Shown piece after piece: positions 35,223 through 43,954 of a stretch of 64,000 bases of DNA. The notes below the pieces were generated by a model. It was not told where the DNA came from. It saw nothing but the letters and a program-made list of their open reading frames with translations, and did not search any database. The stretch is from Microbacterium sp. C5A9 (GTDB lineage: Bacteria > Actinomycetota > Actinomycetes > Actinomycetales > Microbacteriaceae). The stretch covers positions 124,001 through 188,000 of the forward strand of contig NZ_JABXGD010000004.1 in NCBI RefSeq assembly GCF_022627955.1. The letters run 5' to 3'. The translations under genes and the position numbers were made by a program. Position 1 is the first letter of the stretch. Every line of letters starts with the position of its first letter.

Positions 35223-36443
35223 GTGATCCCTTCGTCCGCCGCCTCCCCCTCGCCCGCGAGCGCCCCCGGTTTCTTCGACGCCCGTCCGCTCGTCGAGCCG
35301 GTGCATCCCGCCGAGGTCGACGCCTTCGCGCGGGCCCATCGTGCGGCGAACCCGACTTCGGGGGCGCAGATCGTCGGCTGGGTGTTCGCGATCGTCGGGC
35401 TGCTCTGCATCGTGCCCGTGATCGGCATCATGCTGATGGGACTCGGATACGCGATCGGCAGGGGCACCGGCGTCGCGGTCGGCCTGGTGCTCGCCGTGCT
35501 GCTCACCGCGGGTCTCCTCGTCGGCGGGATCGTGCTGGTGCGGCGGGCGAACCGCACCCGCACCCTCGCCCGTCTGCGTCTCTCGCGCTTCGCCGGGGCC
35601 AACGCGATGACCTACATCGACCGCATCGACGCCCCGCCCCTGCCGGGCATGATCTTCTCGATCGGATCGAGCCGCATGTCGACCGATGTGCTGCGCGGCG
35701 TCGAGCCCCGGTTCGTGGAGTTCGGCAACTACCAGTACACGACGAGCAACGGCAAGCAGACGCAGACCCACCGGTGGGGCTATGTGGCCGTGAAGCTCGA
35801 CGTGCCGCTGCCGAACATCGTGCTCGACGCGCTCGGCAACAACACGCTCGGCAGCACCCTCGCCCTCGCGTTCAGCCGCGATCAGCGACTCTCGCTCGAG
35901 GGCGACTTCGACCGGTACTTCTCGCTGTACTGCCCGGCCGGATACGAGGCCGATGCCCTGTACCTGTTCACGCCCGACGTCATGGCGCGGTTCATCGACC
36001 ATGCCGCGCAGCTCGATGTCGAGATCGTCGACGACTGGCTCTTCCTCTACGCTCGGCGCGAGGTGTCGACGCTCGACCCCGCGACGTGGGCGTGGCTGTT
36101 CGGGGCGGTCGGCGCGCTTCTCTCCAAGCTCGACCAGTGGGCGCGGTGGCGCGACGACAGGCTGCGACTCGCCGCGCAGCATCCGACGAGCCCCGGTGGG
36201 GCACTCCCCGGCGGAGCGCCCGGCACCCCCGGCATGCCTGCCGTCCCCTCCTCCGCCGCGCCGGGACTGCCGTTCGCCGCCCCCGCAGGCCTGCTCACCC
36301 CTCCGCCCGGTGTGGCTCCCCCGGGTCGACGACTCCGGCGACGCAGCCCCTGGCTGATCGTGGGCATCGTGCTCGGCGTCGTGTTCATCGTGACGACCGC
36401 GCCCTTCGCGCTGGGCATCTTCGCCTTCCTCTTCCTGGGCTGA
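35223..36443 (+). CDS. Large membrane protein with DUF-like cytoplasmic domain
   Basis: The 406-aa product has two N-terminal helices (about residues 50-75 and 80-103), a soluble domain of about 200 residues (from LARLRLSRFAGANAMTYI to about 310), a Pro/Gly/Ala-rich linker (residues about 318-370), and one C-terminal helix. No domain is recognised by eye. The domain sits on the cytoplasmic side if the N-terminus is inside. GTG with TAGCGT 6 nt upstream supports the start. Possible roles remain open. Confidence 0.6.
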   Translation: MIPSSAASPSPASAPGFFDARPLVEPVHPAEVDAFARAHRAANPTSGAQIVGWVFAIVGLLCIVPVIGIMLMGLGYAIGRGTGVAVGLVLAVLLTAGLLVGGIVLVRRANRTRTLARLRLSRFAGANAMTYIDRIDAPPLPGMIFSIGSSRMSTDVLRGVEPRFVEFGNYQYTTSNGKQTQTHRWGYVAVKLDVPLPNIVLDALGNNTLGSTLALAFSRDQRLSLEGDFDRYFSLYCPAGYEADALYLFTPDVMARFIDHAAQLDVEIVDDWLFLYARREVSTLDPATWAWLFGAVGALLSKLDQWARWRDDRLRLAAQHPTSPGGALPGGAPGTPGMPAVPSSAAPGLPFAAPAGLLTPPPGVAPPGRRLRRRSPWLIVGIVLGVVFIVTTAPFALGIFAFLFLG

Positions 36444-36448
36444 CGGCT

Positions 36449-36479
36449 CCTCCGCCTCCGGGGGGATGCGCGGCGGAGG
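36449..36479 (+). terminator. Hairpin after the 406-aa membrane protein gene
   Basis: Perfect 8-bp stem CCTCCGCC/GGCGGAGG with a 15-nt loop, a few bases past the stop codon and before the next promoter box. Position and stem favour a terminator; no U-tract follows. Confidence 0.4.
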
Positions 36480-36547
36480 CGCGTCCGTCGCGGATCTCCG
36501 CCACAGGGGGGATGCCGCAGCCGCCCCACCCTCCGTAGCGTGAGGGC

Positions 36548-37444
36548 ATGACCACAGGAAAGCTCGTACTGAGCGGCATCACCAAGAGCTACGGCTCGCG
36601 GCGCGTGCTCGACGACGTCTCGTTCGAGGTGGCCCCCGGGCGCCTCACCGGGTTCGTCGGCGGCAACGGCGCAGGCAAGACCACGACCATGCGCATCGTC
36701 CTCGGGCTCCTCGCAGCCGACGGCGGATCGGTCACACTGGGCGGCACCGCGCTCACGAGCGCGGATCGACGTCACTTCGGCTACATGCCCGAAGAGCGCG
36801 GGCTCTACCCCAAGATGAAGGTCCTCGACCAGATCGTCTACCTCGCGCGCCTGCACGGATTCAGCAAGCCGGACGCCACCACACGGGCCACCGCGCTGCT
36901 CACCGAACTCGGGCTCGAGGAGCGCCTGGGCGACACGATCGAGTCGCTGTCGCTCGGCAACCAGCAGCGCGCGCAGATCGCCGCCGCCCTGGTGCACGAC
37001 CCCGAGGTGCTGATCCTCGACGAGCCGTTCTCGGGCCTCGACCCGCTCGCGGTCGATGTCGTCGCATCGGTGCTGCAGGCCTCGGCCGCGAAGGGCGCGT
37101 CGATCCTGTTCTCCTCCCACCAGCTCGACGTCGTCGAGCGGCTGTGCGACGACCTCGTGATCCTCGCGGGGGGCACGATCCGCGCCTCCGGCTCGCGCGA
37201 TGGGCTCCGCGCCCAGCACGCCGGCGACCGGTACGAGCTCGTCTCCGCCGGGGATGCCGGCTGGCTCCGCGCCGAACCGGGCGTGACCGTGGTCGACTTC
37301 GAGGGCGGATACGCCCTGTTCGACGCCGACGGTCCCGAGACCGCCCAGCGCGTGCTGCGCGCCGCCGTGGAGCGCGGCGATGTCGCGAGCTTCGCACCGA
37401 AGCATCCGTCCCTCGCCCAGATCTTCAAGGAGGTCATCCAGTGA
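36548..37444 (+). CDS. ABC transporter ATPase, NatA-like
   Basis: The 298-aa ATPase has Walker A GGNGAGKTT (residues 38-46), the signature LSLGNQQRAQIAAAL, Walker B VLILDEPFSGLDP and an H-loop in LFSSHQLDVVE. The C-terminal extension of about 70 residues resembles NatA/Na+-exporter ATPases. It works with the permease encoded next (GTGA overlap), so this is an exporter of sodium or an amphipathic compound. ATG has TAGCGT 6 nt upstream. Confidence 0.9.
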   Translation: MTTGKLVLSGITKSYGSRRVLDDVSFEVAPGRLTGFVGGNGAGKTTTMRIVLGLLAADGGSVTLGGTALTSADRRHFGYMPEERGLYPKMKVLDQIVYLARLHGFSKPDATTRATALLTELGLEERLGDTIESLSLGNQQRAQIAAALVHDPEVLILDEPFSGLDPLAVDVVASVLQASAAKGASILFSSHQLDVVERLCDDLVILAGGTIRASGSRDGLRAQHAGDRYELVSAGDAGWLRAEPGVTVVDFEGGYALFDADGPETAQRVLRAAVERGDVASFAPKHPSLAQIFKEVIQ

Positions 37445-38538
37445 GCACCCCCAAGAGCGCCGGATCCGGCGTGCAGGCGTCGATGATCTGGCTCGTCGCC
37501 GAGCGCGAGATCGGCTCGAAGCTGCGCAGCAAGGCCTTCCTGATCTCCACCGGCGTGCTGCTGCTCATCGCCCTCGCGGGAATCGTGATCGGCGGCTTCG
37601 CGAGCAAGAACACGAGCACCATGCCCGTGGCCGTGACGTCGGAGACGGCGTCGATCGTGTCGGCGCTGCCCGACATCGAGGTCACCGAGGTGACTGATCA
37701 GGCAGAGGCCGAACAGCTGCTGCGCGACGAGAAGGTCGACGCCGCGGTGCTGCCCGGCGACGGACCGACCGGCGTCACCGTCGTCGCCCTCAAGGACGCA
37801 CCCAGCGGGCTCGTCTCGGCGCTCTCGCAGGCCCCGACGATCGAGATCCTCGAACCCGCGACCACGAACCCCCTGCTGCGCTACTTCATCGCGATCGCCT
37901 TCGGCATCGTGTTCATGGGCGCTGCCGCGACGTTCGGCGGCACGATCGCCCAGAGCGTGGTCGAAGAGAAGCAGACCCGCGTCGTCGAGATCCTGCTGTC
38001 GAGCATCTCGGCCCGCACGCTGCTGGCCGGCAAGGTCATCGGCAACACGATCCTCGCGATGGGGCAGATCCTCGCGCTCGCGGCGGTGGCGACGATCGGT
38101 CTGATAGCGACGGGCCAACGCGAGGTGCTGTCGACGCTCGGGGCGCCGATCATCTGGTTCGCCGTGTTCTTCCTGTTCGGGTTCATCCTGCTCGCGGCGA
38201 TGTTCGCGGCGGCCGCATCGATGGTGTCACGTCAGGAGGACATCGGATCGACCACGACCCCGATCACGATGCTCATCATGGCGCCGTACGTGCTCGTGAT
38301 CGTGTTCAACGACAACCCGCTGGTGCTGACGATCATGTCGTACGTGCCGTTCTCCGCGCCGGTGGGCATGCCGATGCGCCTGTTCGTGGGCGAGGCGCAG
38401 TGGTGGGAGCCGCTGCTGAGCCTGGTGATCCTGCTCGTGAGCTGCGTCGCCGCGATCGTGGTCGGCGCGAAGATCTACGAGAACTCGCTGCTGCGCATGG
38501 GCACGCGGGTGAAGCTCGGCGAGGCGCTGCGAGGCTGA
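37441..38538 (+). CDS. ABC transporter permease, NatB-like
   Basis: The 365-aa permease has one N-terminal helix (about residues 38-57), a large extracytoplasmic domain (about 60-150), then five further helices. The motif VVEEKQTRVVEILLSSISARTLLAGK before the fourth helix is characteristic of ABC-2 type exporters in the NatB branch. It starts with GTG overlapping the ATPase stop (GTGA), a coupled pair. A strong bidirectional hairpin follows at 38561. Confidence 0.9.
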   Translation: MSTPKSAGSGVQASMIWLVAEREIGSKLRSKAFLISTGVLLLIALAGIVIGGFASKNTSTMPVAVTSETASIVSALPDIEVTEVTDQAEAEQLLRDEKVDAAVLPGDGPTGVTVVALKDAPSGLVSALSQAPTIEILEPATTNPLLRYFIAIAFGIVFMGAAATFGGTIAQSVVEEKQTRVVEILLSSISARTLLAGKVIGNTILAMGQILALAAVATIGLIATGQREVLSTLGAPIIWFAVFFLFGFILLAAMFAAAASMVSRQEDIGSTTTPITMLIMAPYVLVIVFNDNPLVLTIMSYVPFSAPVGMPMRLFVGEAQWWEPLLSLVILLVSCVAAIVVGAKIYENSLLRMGTRVKLGEALRG

Positions 38539-38560
38539 AGTCGCTCGGATACCGCTCCAT

Positions 38561-38608
38561 CGACGAAGGCCCCACCCCGCAGACATCTGCAGGGTGGGGC
38601 CTTCGTCG
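38561..38608. terminator. Bidirectional terminator between the ABC exporter and putA
   Basis: A perfect 17-bp stem pairs 38561-38577 with 38592-38608. The 14-nt loop contains a second nested helix (GCAG/CTGC), so the structure is an almost continuous long hairpin. It lies between convergent genes and likely terminates both transcripts. Confidence 0.85.
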
Positions 38609-38630
38609 TTCAGATGGTCACAGACCGGGG

Positions 38631-41600
38631 TCAGATCAGGCCGTCGGACAGGGTCGTCGGGTTTCCGAATCGGTGGTTCGTGATCGACACGGCCTGCTCG
38701 TGCAGGAACGGCAGCATCTCGACCCGGCCGGCACCCGTGACCGTGTGCGACCACACCGCGACATCCGGCGTGCCGCCGAGAGCCTCGAACAGGGCCGAGG
38801 CGTCGCCGCCGACGAGACGAAGGCGCTTCCAGCTGTGCGCGGCCTTCGCCGACGCCTTCGCGTAGCCCTTGACCCAGGCCGCGTCCTTCGCGTGCGACAC
38901 CGTCACACCGTGCGCGCGCAGCGCCTTCTCGACCCGCGAGGGCAGCGCCGGAGCCGACACCGTGAAGGGGCTGCCGCTGCGCAGAGCGGCGGCGATCACG
39001 CGGATGCCCTCGACGAGCGGGGCGTTCTCGGCGATGCGCACATCGGTCTCGACCGGACGGTAGCGGAACACGTTGCGCTCGACGCCGAGGCCCGACCGGT
39101 CGCTCACGGCACCGAACTCCTCGACCCATGCACGCTCGTCCGCCGCAGCCGCACGGTGCAGCCATTCGATCTCGACGGCGTCGAGGTCGGAGCCCGCCGC
39201 TGCCAGCAGCGCTTCGACGGGCGAGCTGATGGCGGCGCCCGTCGCGGCGGCCGGCAGCTCTGCGGAAGCCCAGTCGCCGAGCCCGAACAGGTAGTTCGGT
39301 CCGCCGGCCTTGGCGCCGGCACCCACGGCGGAGCGCTTCCACCCGCCGAACGGCTGGCGCTGCACGATGGCACCGGTGATGCCGCGGTTCACGTACAGGT
39401 TGCCGGCCTCGACACGGTCGAGCCAGGTCGCGACCTCGGCGGAATCGAGCGAGTGGATGCCGGCGGTGAGGCCGTAGTCGACGGCGTTCTGCAGGCGGAT
39501 GGCCTCGTCGAGGTCCTTCGCGTGCATGATGCCGAGCACCGGGCCGAAGAACTCGGTGAGGTGCGTGGTCGAGCCGGGCGCGACCCCGATCTTCACACCG
39601 GGAGTCCACTGCCGGCCCTCGGCGTCGAGCTTCTTCGGTTCGACGAGCCAGCGCTCGCCCTTGTCGAGCGTCGTCAGGGCGGTGAGCAGCTTGCCGTTCG
39701 CGGGCTCGATGATCGGCCCCATCTGCGTCGCGGGGTCGTCGGGCAGCCCGACGCGCATCGAGGTGACGGCGTCGACGAGCTGACGCTCGAACCGCTTCGA
39801 GTCGGCGACCGAGCCGACCAGGATCGCGAGGGATGCCGCCGAGCACTTCTGCCCCGCGTGTCCGAAGGCGCTGCGTGCGACGTCGGCGGCCGCGAGGTCG
39901 AGGTCGGCCGAAGGCGTCACGATGATCGCGTTCTTGCCACTCGTCTCGGCGAGCAGGGGCAGGTCGGACCGGAATGAGCGGAACAGCTGCGCGGTCTCGT
40001 AGGCGCCGGTGAGGATCACCCGATCCACCTCGGGGCTGGCGACCAGACGCGTGCCGAGGTCGCGGTTCGCGAGGTCGACGAGCGCGAGCAGGTCGCGCGG
40101 CACACCCGCGGCCCACAGCGCCTCGACCATCACGGCGCCGCAGCGCTGCGTCAGCTTCGCCGGCTTGATGATGACACCGGAGCCCGAGGCGAGGCCCGCG
40201 AGCACACCGCCGGCGGGGATCGCGACGGGGAAGTTCCACGGCGGCGTGACCACGGTCACCTTCGAGGGCACGAACTCCGCGCCGACGATGTGCTCGAGGT
40301 CGAGAGCGCGCTCGGCGTAGTAGTGCGCGAAGTCGATCGCCTCCGAGACCTCGGGGTCGGCTTCGGCGATGGTCTTGCCTGCTTCGCGCGCCATGATCTC
40401 GATCAGCTGTGCGCGACGCGCGGCGAGCTCGTCGCCCGCCCGGTGGAGCACCGCGGCGCGCTCGGCGGCCGGACGCGCGGCCCACGCCTCGGCAGCTGCG
40501 GATGCGGCGGCGAAGACGCCGTCGAGCTCGTCGGCCGTCTCGACCCGGGCGAGGGCGATCGAGTCGAGGCCGAGCGTCGACGCGGTCGAGCGGGCGAGGA
40601 TCTCGCGACCCCACGCGCGGTTCGCTGCGATCGCCGGATCGCTGTCCGGCTGGTTGTGGAATCCGGTGGTGCCGGCATCCGGTGCGGTCTCGGCCTCGGC
40701 CGCCCGGTCCTGCACGCGATTCGAGGCGGGCACGCTGCGGTCGGCCTCGAGGGCGGCCAGCGACCGTTCGAAGCGCTCCCGCTCGCGGGTCAGCAGCGTC
40801 GGGTTCGAGGCGAGCTCGAACACGGCGGACATGAAGTTCTCGGGGCTCGCGTTCTCCTCGAGGCGACGCACGAGGTACGCGATGGCGACGTCGAACTCGG
40901 CGGGGTTGACGACCGGCGTGTAGAGCAGCAGCTGGCCGACGTCCTTGCGGACCGCCTCGGCCTGACCGGTGGCCATGCCGAGGAGCATCTCGTACTCGAC
41001 GGCGTCCGTGACGTTCCGCTCCTTCGCGAGCAGCCACGTGTACGCGATGTCGAACAGGTTGTGCCCTGCGACGCCGATGCGCACGGCATCCAGGCGCTCG
41101 GGGGTCATCGACCAGTCGAGCACGCGCTTGTAGTTCGTGTCCGAGTCCTGCTTGGTGCCGTAGGTGGCGAGAGGCCAGTCGTGGATCTTCGAGTCGACCT
41201 CTTCCATCGCGAGGTTCGCACCCTTGACGACGCGCACCTTGATGGGCGCTCCGCCCTTCGCGCGACGCGCTGCGGCCCACTCCTGCAGCTGCTGCATGGC
41301 GCCGAGCGCGTCGGGCAGGTAGGCCTGCAGCACGATCCCTGCCTCGAGGTCCTCGAGACCGGGCTGGTCGAGGATGCTGGTGAACGCCGCGATCGTCAGG
41401 TCGAGGTCGCGGTATTCCTCCATGTCGAGGTTGATGAACTTCGTCGTGCCGGTGGCCTCCGACGAGGCGGCGAGGCGGTAGAGCGGGGTCAGCTTCTCGA
41501 CGACGTCGGCGACGGCCTCGTCGAACGACCACATCGACAGCTGGCTGACGACGCTCGAGACCTTGATCGAGACGTAGTCCACGTCCTTGCGGGCGAGGAA

Positions 41601-42095
41601 GTCGTAGGTGCCCTGCAGGCGGTGGCCGGCCTCGCGCTCGCCGAGCACGGCTTCGCCGAGGAGGTTCAGGTTCAGGCGGTTGCCGCTCTTACGCAGCTTG
41701 GCGATCGCCGGGCCGAGCTTCGAGGGGGTCGCATCGAGCACGAGGTGCCCGACCATGGCGCGGAGCACGCGGCGCGAGATCGGCACCACGACGCCGGGGA
41801 GCTTGGGCGCCCAGAAGCCGCCGGCCCTGATCGCCGCCCGCAGGTAGCCGGGGAGGAGCGAGGGGGTGAGGTCGGAGATCTCGGCGAGCTTGCGGCCGGC
41901 GACTCCGAGGTCTTCGGGCCTCATCACGCCGTCGACGAATCCGACGGTGAACGCCAGGCCGTTCGGGTCCTTCAACACCTCGGCGAGGCGCTGGGCTGCG
42001 GGTTCGACGGGGTGCGTCTCGCTCTCGGCGAGCCAGCGCTGCACGAGGGCGGCGACGTCTTCGGTACGCGGAGTGGTGTCGGCGGCGACGGTCAT
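38631..42095 (-). CDS. putA: Bifunctional proline dehydrogenase / glutamate-semialdehyde dehydrogenase
   Basis: The 1154-aa enzyme oxidises proline to glutamate. The N-terminal proline dehydrogenase (PRODH) half has DYVSIKVSSVVSQLS and the FAD-binding Y-P-D region near AYLPDAL; the C-terminal aldehyde dehydrogenase has the active-site Cys in GHAGQKCSAAS and the Glu in LAETSGKNAI. It lacks the ribbon-helix-helix DNA-binding domain of gamma-proteobacterial PutA, so it cannot self-repress and must use another regulator. The ATG at 42095 is preceded by AAAGG. A LysR-type regulator is divergent from it, as in several actinobacteria. Confidence 0.94.
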   Translation of the reverse strand: MTVAADTTPRTEDVAALVQRWLAESETHPVEPAAQRLAEVLKDPNGLAFTVGFVDGVMRPEDLGVAGRKLAEISDLTPSLLPGYLRAAIRAGGFWAPKLPGVVVPISRRVLRAMVGHLVLDATPSKLGPAIAKLRKSGNRLNLNLLGEAVLGEREAGHRLQGTYDFLARKDVDYVSIKVSSVVSQLSMWSFDEAVADVVEKLTPLYRLAASSEATGTTKFINLDMEEYRDLDLTIAAFTSILDQPGLEDLEAGIVLQAYLPDALGAMQQLQEWAAARRAKGGAPIKVRVVKGANLAMEEVDSKIHDWPLATYGTKQDSDTNYKRVLDWSMTPERLDAVRIGVAGHNLFDIAYTWLLAKERNVTDAVEYEMLLGMATGQAEAVRKDVGQLLLYTPVVNPAEFDVAIAYLVRRLEENASPENFMSAVFELASNPTLLTRERERFERSLAALEADRSVPASNRVQDRAAEAETAPDAGTTGFHNQPDSDPAIAANRAWGREILARSTASTLGLDSIALARVETADELDGVFAAASAAAEAWAARPAAERAAVLHRAGDELAARRAQLIEIMAREAGKTIAEADPEVSEAIDFAHYYAERALDLEHIVGAEFVPSKVTVVTPPWNFPVAIPAGGVLAGLASGSGVIIKPAKLTQRCGAVMVEALWAAGVPRDLLALVDLANRDLGTRLVASPEVDRVILTGAYETAQLFRSFRSDLPLLAETSGKNAIIVTPSADLDLAAADVARSAFGHAGQKCSAASLAILVGSVADSKRFERQLVDAVTSMRVGLPDDPATQMGPIIEPANGKLLTALTTLDKGERWLVEPKKLDAEGRQWTPGVKIGVAPGSTTHLTEFFGPVLGIMHAKDLDEAIRLQNAVDYGLTAGIHSLDSAEVATWLDRVEAGNLYVNRGITGAIVQRQPFGGWKRSAVGAGAKAGGPNYLFGLGDWASAELPAAATGAAISSPVEALLAAAGSDLDAVEIEWLHRAAAADERAWVEEFGAVSDRSGLGVERNVFRYRPVETDVRIAENAPLVEGIRVIAAALRSGSPFTVSAPALPSRVEKALRAHGVTVSHAKDAAWVKGYAKASAKAAHSWKRLRLVGGDASALFEALGGTPDVAVWSHTVTGAGRVEMLPFLHEQAVSITNHRFGNPTTLSDGLI

Positions 42096-42182
42096 CGGTG
42101 TGGCCTTTTTTCGGGGGAGCGCACACCCGGGATTCGTGTGCGGCTCGATCATTCTGAGGCGCGCGGGTAGGCTACGTCTATC

Positions 42183-42210
42183 AACCGATCTGCACGTTTT
42201 CTGTTCGGTT
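42183..42210. promoter_or_regulatory. Dyad in the putA-lysR divergent region
   Basis: AACCGA (42183-42188) and TCGGTT (42205-42210) are inverted copies separated by 16 nt, in the 150-bp gap between putA and the LysR gene. Placement and dyad form fit a LysR-family binding site. This is inference from position. Confidence 0.5.
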
Positions 42211-42245
42211 TCACTTAACCTTCGAGCGAGACGGAGCCGCACCGG

Positions 42246-43154
42246 ATGCTGGACGTCAATCGGCTCAGACTGCTCGTGGAGCTCTCGCGACGGGGCACGC
42301 TGTCGGCGGTCGCCGATGCCCTCTCGTACAGCAAGGCATCGGTGTCGCAGCAGCTCAGCGCGCTCGAGCGCGAGGTGGGCGTGCCGCTCCTTCGCCGCGT
42401 GGGCCGGGGCGTGCAGTTGACCCCGCAGGGAACCGTGCTCGTCGCCGAGGCGATCGGCATCCTCGATCAGCTCGAGCACGCCCAGGTGGCGGTGGCCGAA
42501 TCGCTCACCGAAGTCACCGGCACCGTGCACGTCGCGGTGTTCCAGTCGGCCGCGCACTCGCTGCTCCCCCAGACACTCGACGCCCTGCGTCACGAGCATC
42601 CGGCCCTGCGGGTCGAGGTGACCGAGTGCGATCCCGAGACGGGACTCGTGGGCGTCTCGAGCCGCGACTTCGACCTGATCCTCGCCGAGCAGTACCCCGG
42701 TCACACGCGGCCGATCCACGGAGACCTCGACCGCGTGGTACTCGCCCACGACGCGATCACCCTCGCGCGGAGCCCGGACTCCAGCCCCGATCCCGACCCG
42801 GCGTCCGCACTCTGGGAGACCCGCGAGCTGCCGTGGGTGCTCGAGCCCGCGGGCACCGCATCACGCGCGTGGGCCGAGCAGCTCTGCCGCACGGCGGGCT
42901 TCGAACCCGACGTGCGCTTCGAGATCGCCGACCTCACCGCGCACGTGCGCCTGATCCATGCGGGGCTCGCCGTCGGCCTGCTGCCCGAGCTCGTCTGGGC
43001 GGGCGACACCCCCTCGGTCGACATCACCGCACTGCCCGCCGCTCCCCGCCGCGAGATCTTCTCGTCGGCCAGGCGGGTCTCGGCGGCAGCACCCTCGATC
43101 CGGGCCGTGCGTCGCGCACTCGCGGGGGCCGCGACGCGCATCCTCCCCGACTGA
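42246..43154 (+). CDS. LysR-type transcriptional regulator of putA (predicted)
   Basis: The 302-aa protein has the LysR helix-turn-helix at residues about 2-60 (MLDVNRLRLLVELSRRGTLSAVADAL) and the substrate-binding domain from about residue 90. It is transcribed divergently from putA, the usual arrangement of a LysR regulator and its target. A dyad in the gap is a likely binding site. The inducer is probably proline or its oxidation product, which is inference. The N-terminus begins MLDVNRL, the form seen in ArgP/LysG-like regulators. Confidence 0.85.
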   Translation: MLDVNRLRLLVELSRRGTLSAVADALSYSKASVSQQLSALEREVGVPLLRRVGRGVQLTPQGTVLVAEAIGILDQLEHAQVAVAESLTEVTGTVHVAVFQSAAHSLLPQTLDALRHEHPALRVEVTECDPETGLVGVSSRDFDLILAEQYPGHTRPIHGDLDRVVLAHDAITLARSPDSSPDPDPASALWETRELPWVLEPAGTASRAWAEQLCRTAGFEPDVRFEIADLTAHVRLIHAGLAVGLLPELVWAGDTPSVDITALPAAPRREIFSSARRVSAAAPSIRAVRRALAGAATRILPD

Positions 43155-43162
43155 CACCGCGC

Positions 43163-43804
43163 TCACGGCGTCGGCGTCGGCGTCGTCGTCGTCATCGGCG
43201 ACGCCGCGAGCTCCGAGACGCGCGACACCGCCCCCAGCCGCCGCCACGGCGAGAGCGGCGAGAGCGGCGAGAGGGTTCGGCCTTCGCACCACCCGGCCGC
43301 GGCATCGTTCAGCCCTGAGACACCGACCCCCAGCTCGGCCTTCACCGCCTGCGCATCCGGCCAGAGCAGCACCGTGCGCGGGGTGAACGGTCCGAACGCC
43401 TGGACGTAGGCCGCCACGCATCGGATGGATGCCGACCCGGCGGCGACAGGCGCACCCCGGTGCTCGCATCCGCACCCGAATCCGCAACCGCCCTCGCATC
43501 CGCAACCGCATCCGCCCTCGCATCCGCTGATCGCCTCGCGCAGACCCGCGTACTCCACCGGGCGCGCGGCGAGCGCTGCTCGCACCGTCCCGAGCTCCCG
43601 CGAGGTCTCGACCGGCACGCCGAGCCGGTCGGTCAGCACGAGGACCTTCAGACACTCGAGCAGATGCTGGTCGGCGTCACCCCGACAGCGATCGTCGAGC
43701 GCATCGAGCACCGCGCTCGCGTACTCCCGCGAGAGCCCCGGCAGCATCTCGCCCATCGCGCCTGTCGCAGACGTCACTCGATGACACACCCGGGATGCTC
43801 GCAT
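43163..43804 (-). CDS. Cys/Gly-rich orphan protein
   Basis: A 213-aa product of unknown function. The N-terminal part (residues 1-90) is helical and soluble. Residues 94-116 form a cluster of seven cysteines (C95, 99, 101, 103, 107, 111, 113) alternating with glycines and ending in C-E-H, a pattern suited to metal binding. After a short region (VLLWPDAQAVKAELGVGVSGL) the tail contains SPLSPLSP and a Thr/Pro run (TTTTPTPTP). The DNA of all three tracts is repetitive. The start is well supported by TAGGGT exactly 6 nt upstream of the ATG. No family was recognised. It converges with the LysR gene 8 bp away. Confidence 0.6.
   Translation of the reverse strand: MRASRVCHRVTSATGAMGEMLPGLSREYASAVLDALDDRCRGDADQHLLECLKVLVLTDRLGVPVETSRELGTVRAALAARPVEYAGLREAISGCEGGCGCGCEGGCGFGCGCEHRGAPVAAGSASIRCVAAYVQAFGPFTPRTVLLWPDAQAVKAELGVGVSGLNDAAAGWCEGRTLSPLSPLSPWRRLGAVSRVSELAASPMTTTTPTPTP
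43463..43527. repeat. GGATGC-based hexamer repeat within the Cys-rich gene
   Basis: The minus strand of this 65-bp tract is built from degenerate copies of GGATGC, alternating with GGTTGC and GAGGGC. It encodes the Gly/Cys cluster. The same hexamer is abundant across the window, so the tract may have grown by slippage from a locally favoured hexamer. Confidence 0.7.
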
Positions 43805-43854
43805 GCGAGAACCCTACTCAGTCGTGAAGGAGCGCATCGCCGTCATGTGGATAC

Positions 43855-43864
43855 ATTCCGGAAT
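43855..43864. promoter_or_regulatory. Palindrome ATTCCGGAAT upstream of the nitroreductase
   Basis: A perfect 10-bp palindrome in the 150-bp gap between the Cys-rich orphan and the nitroreductase, about 90 bp before the nitroreductase start. A second GGGAAT follows 4 nt on. It could be an operator, but no regulator is encoded beside it. Confidence 0.35.
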
Positions 43865-43954
43865 CTTGGGAATATGCGCTCGCATGCACCTGTTTACACT
43901 CGATGTAGCCCGGACGAAGGAGTCCGATCCCTCTCCTTCTCGAAAGGCACTTCC

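Noticed and set aside
38227..41532. Long Arg-rich frame in the putA region
   Set aside because: Shifted frame of putA; recognised catalytic motifs occur only in the putA frame.
43463..43527. Possible CRISPR-like repeat
   Set aside because: Units are 6 bp and degenerate, there are no spacers, and the tract lies inside a coding frame; no cas genes are nearby.
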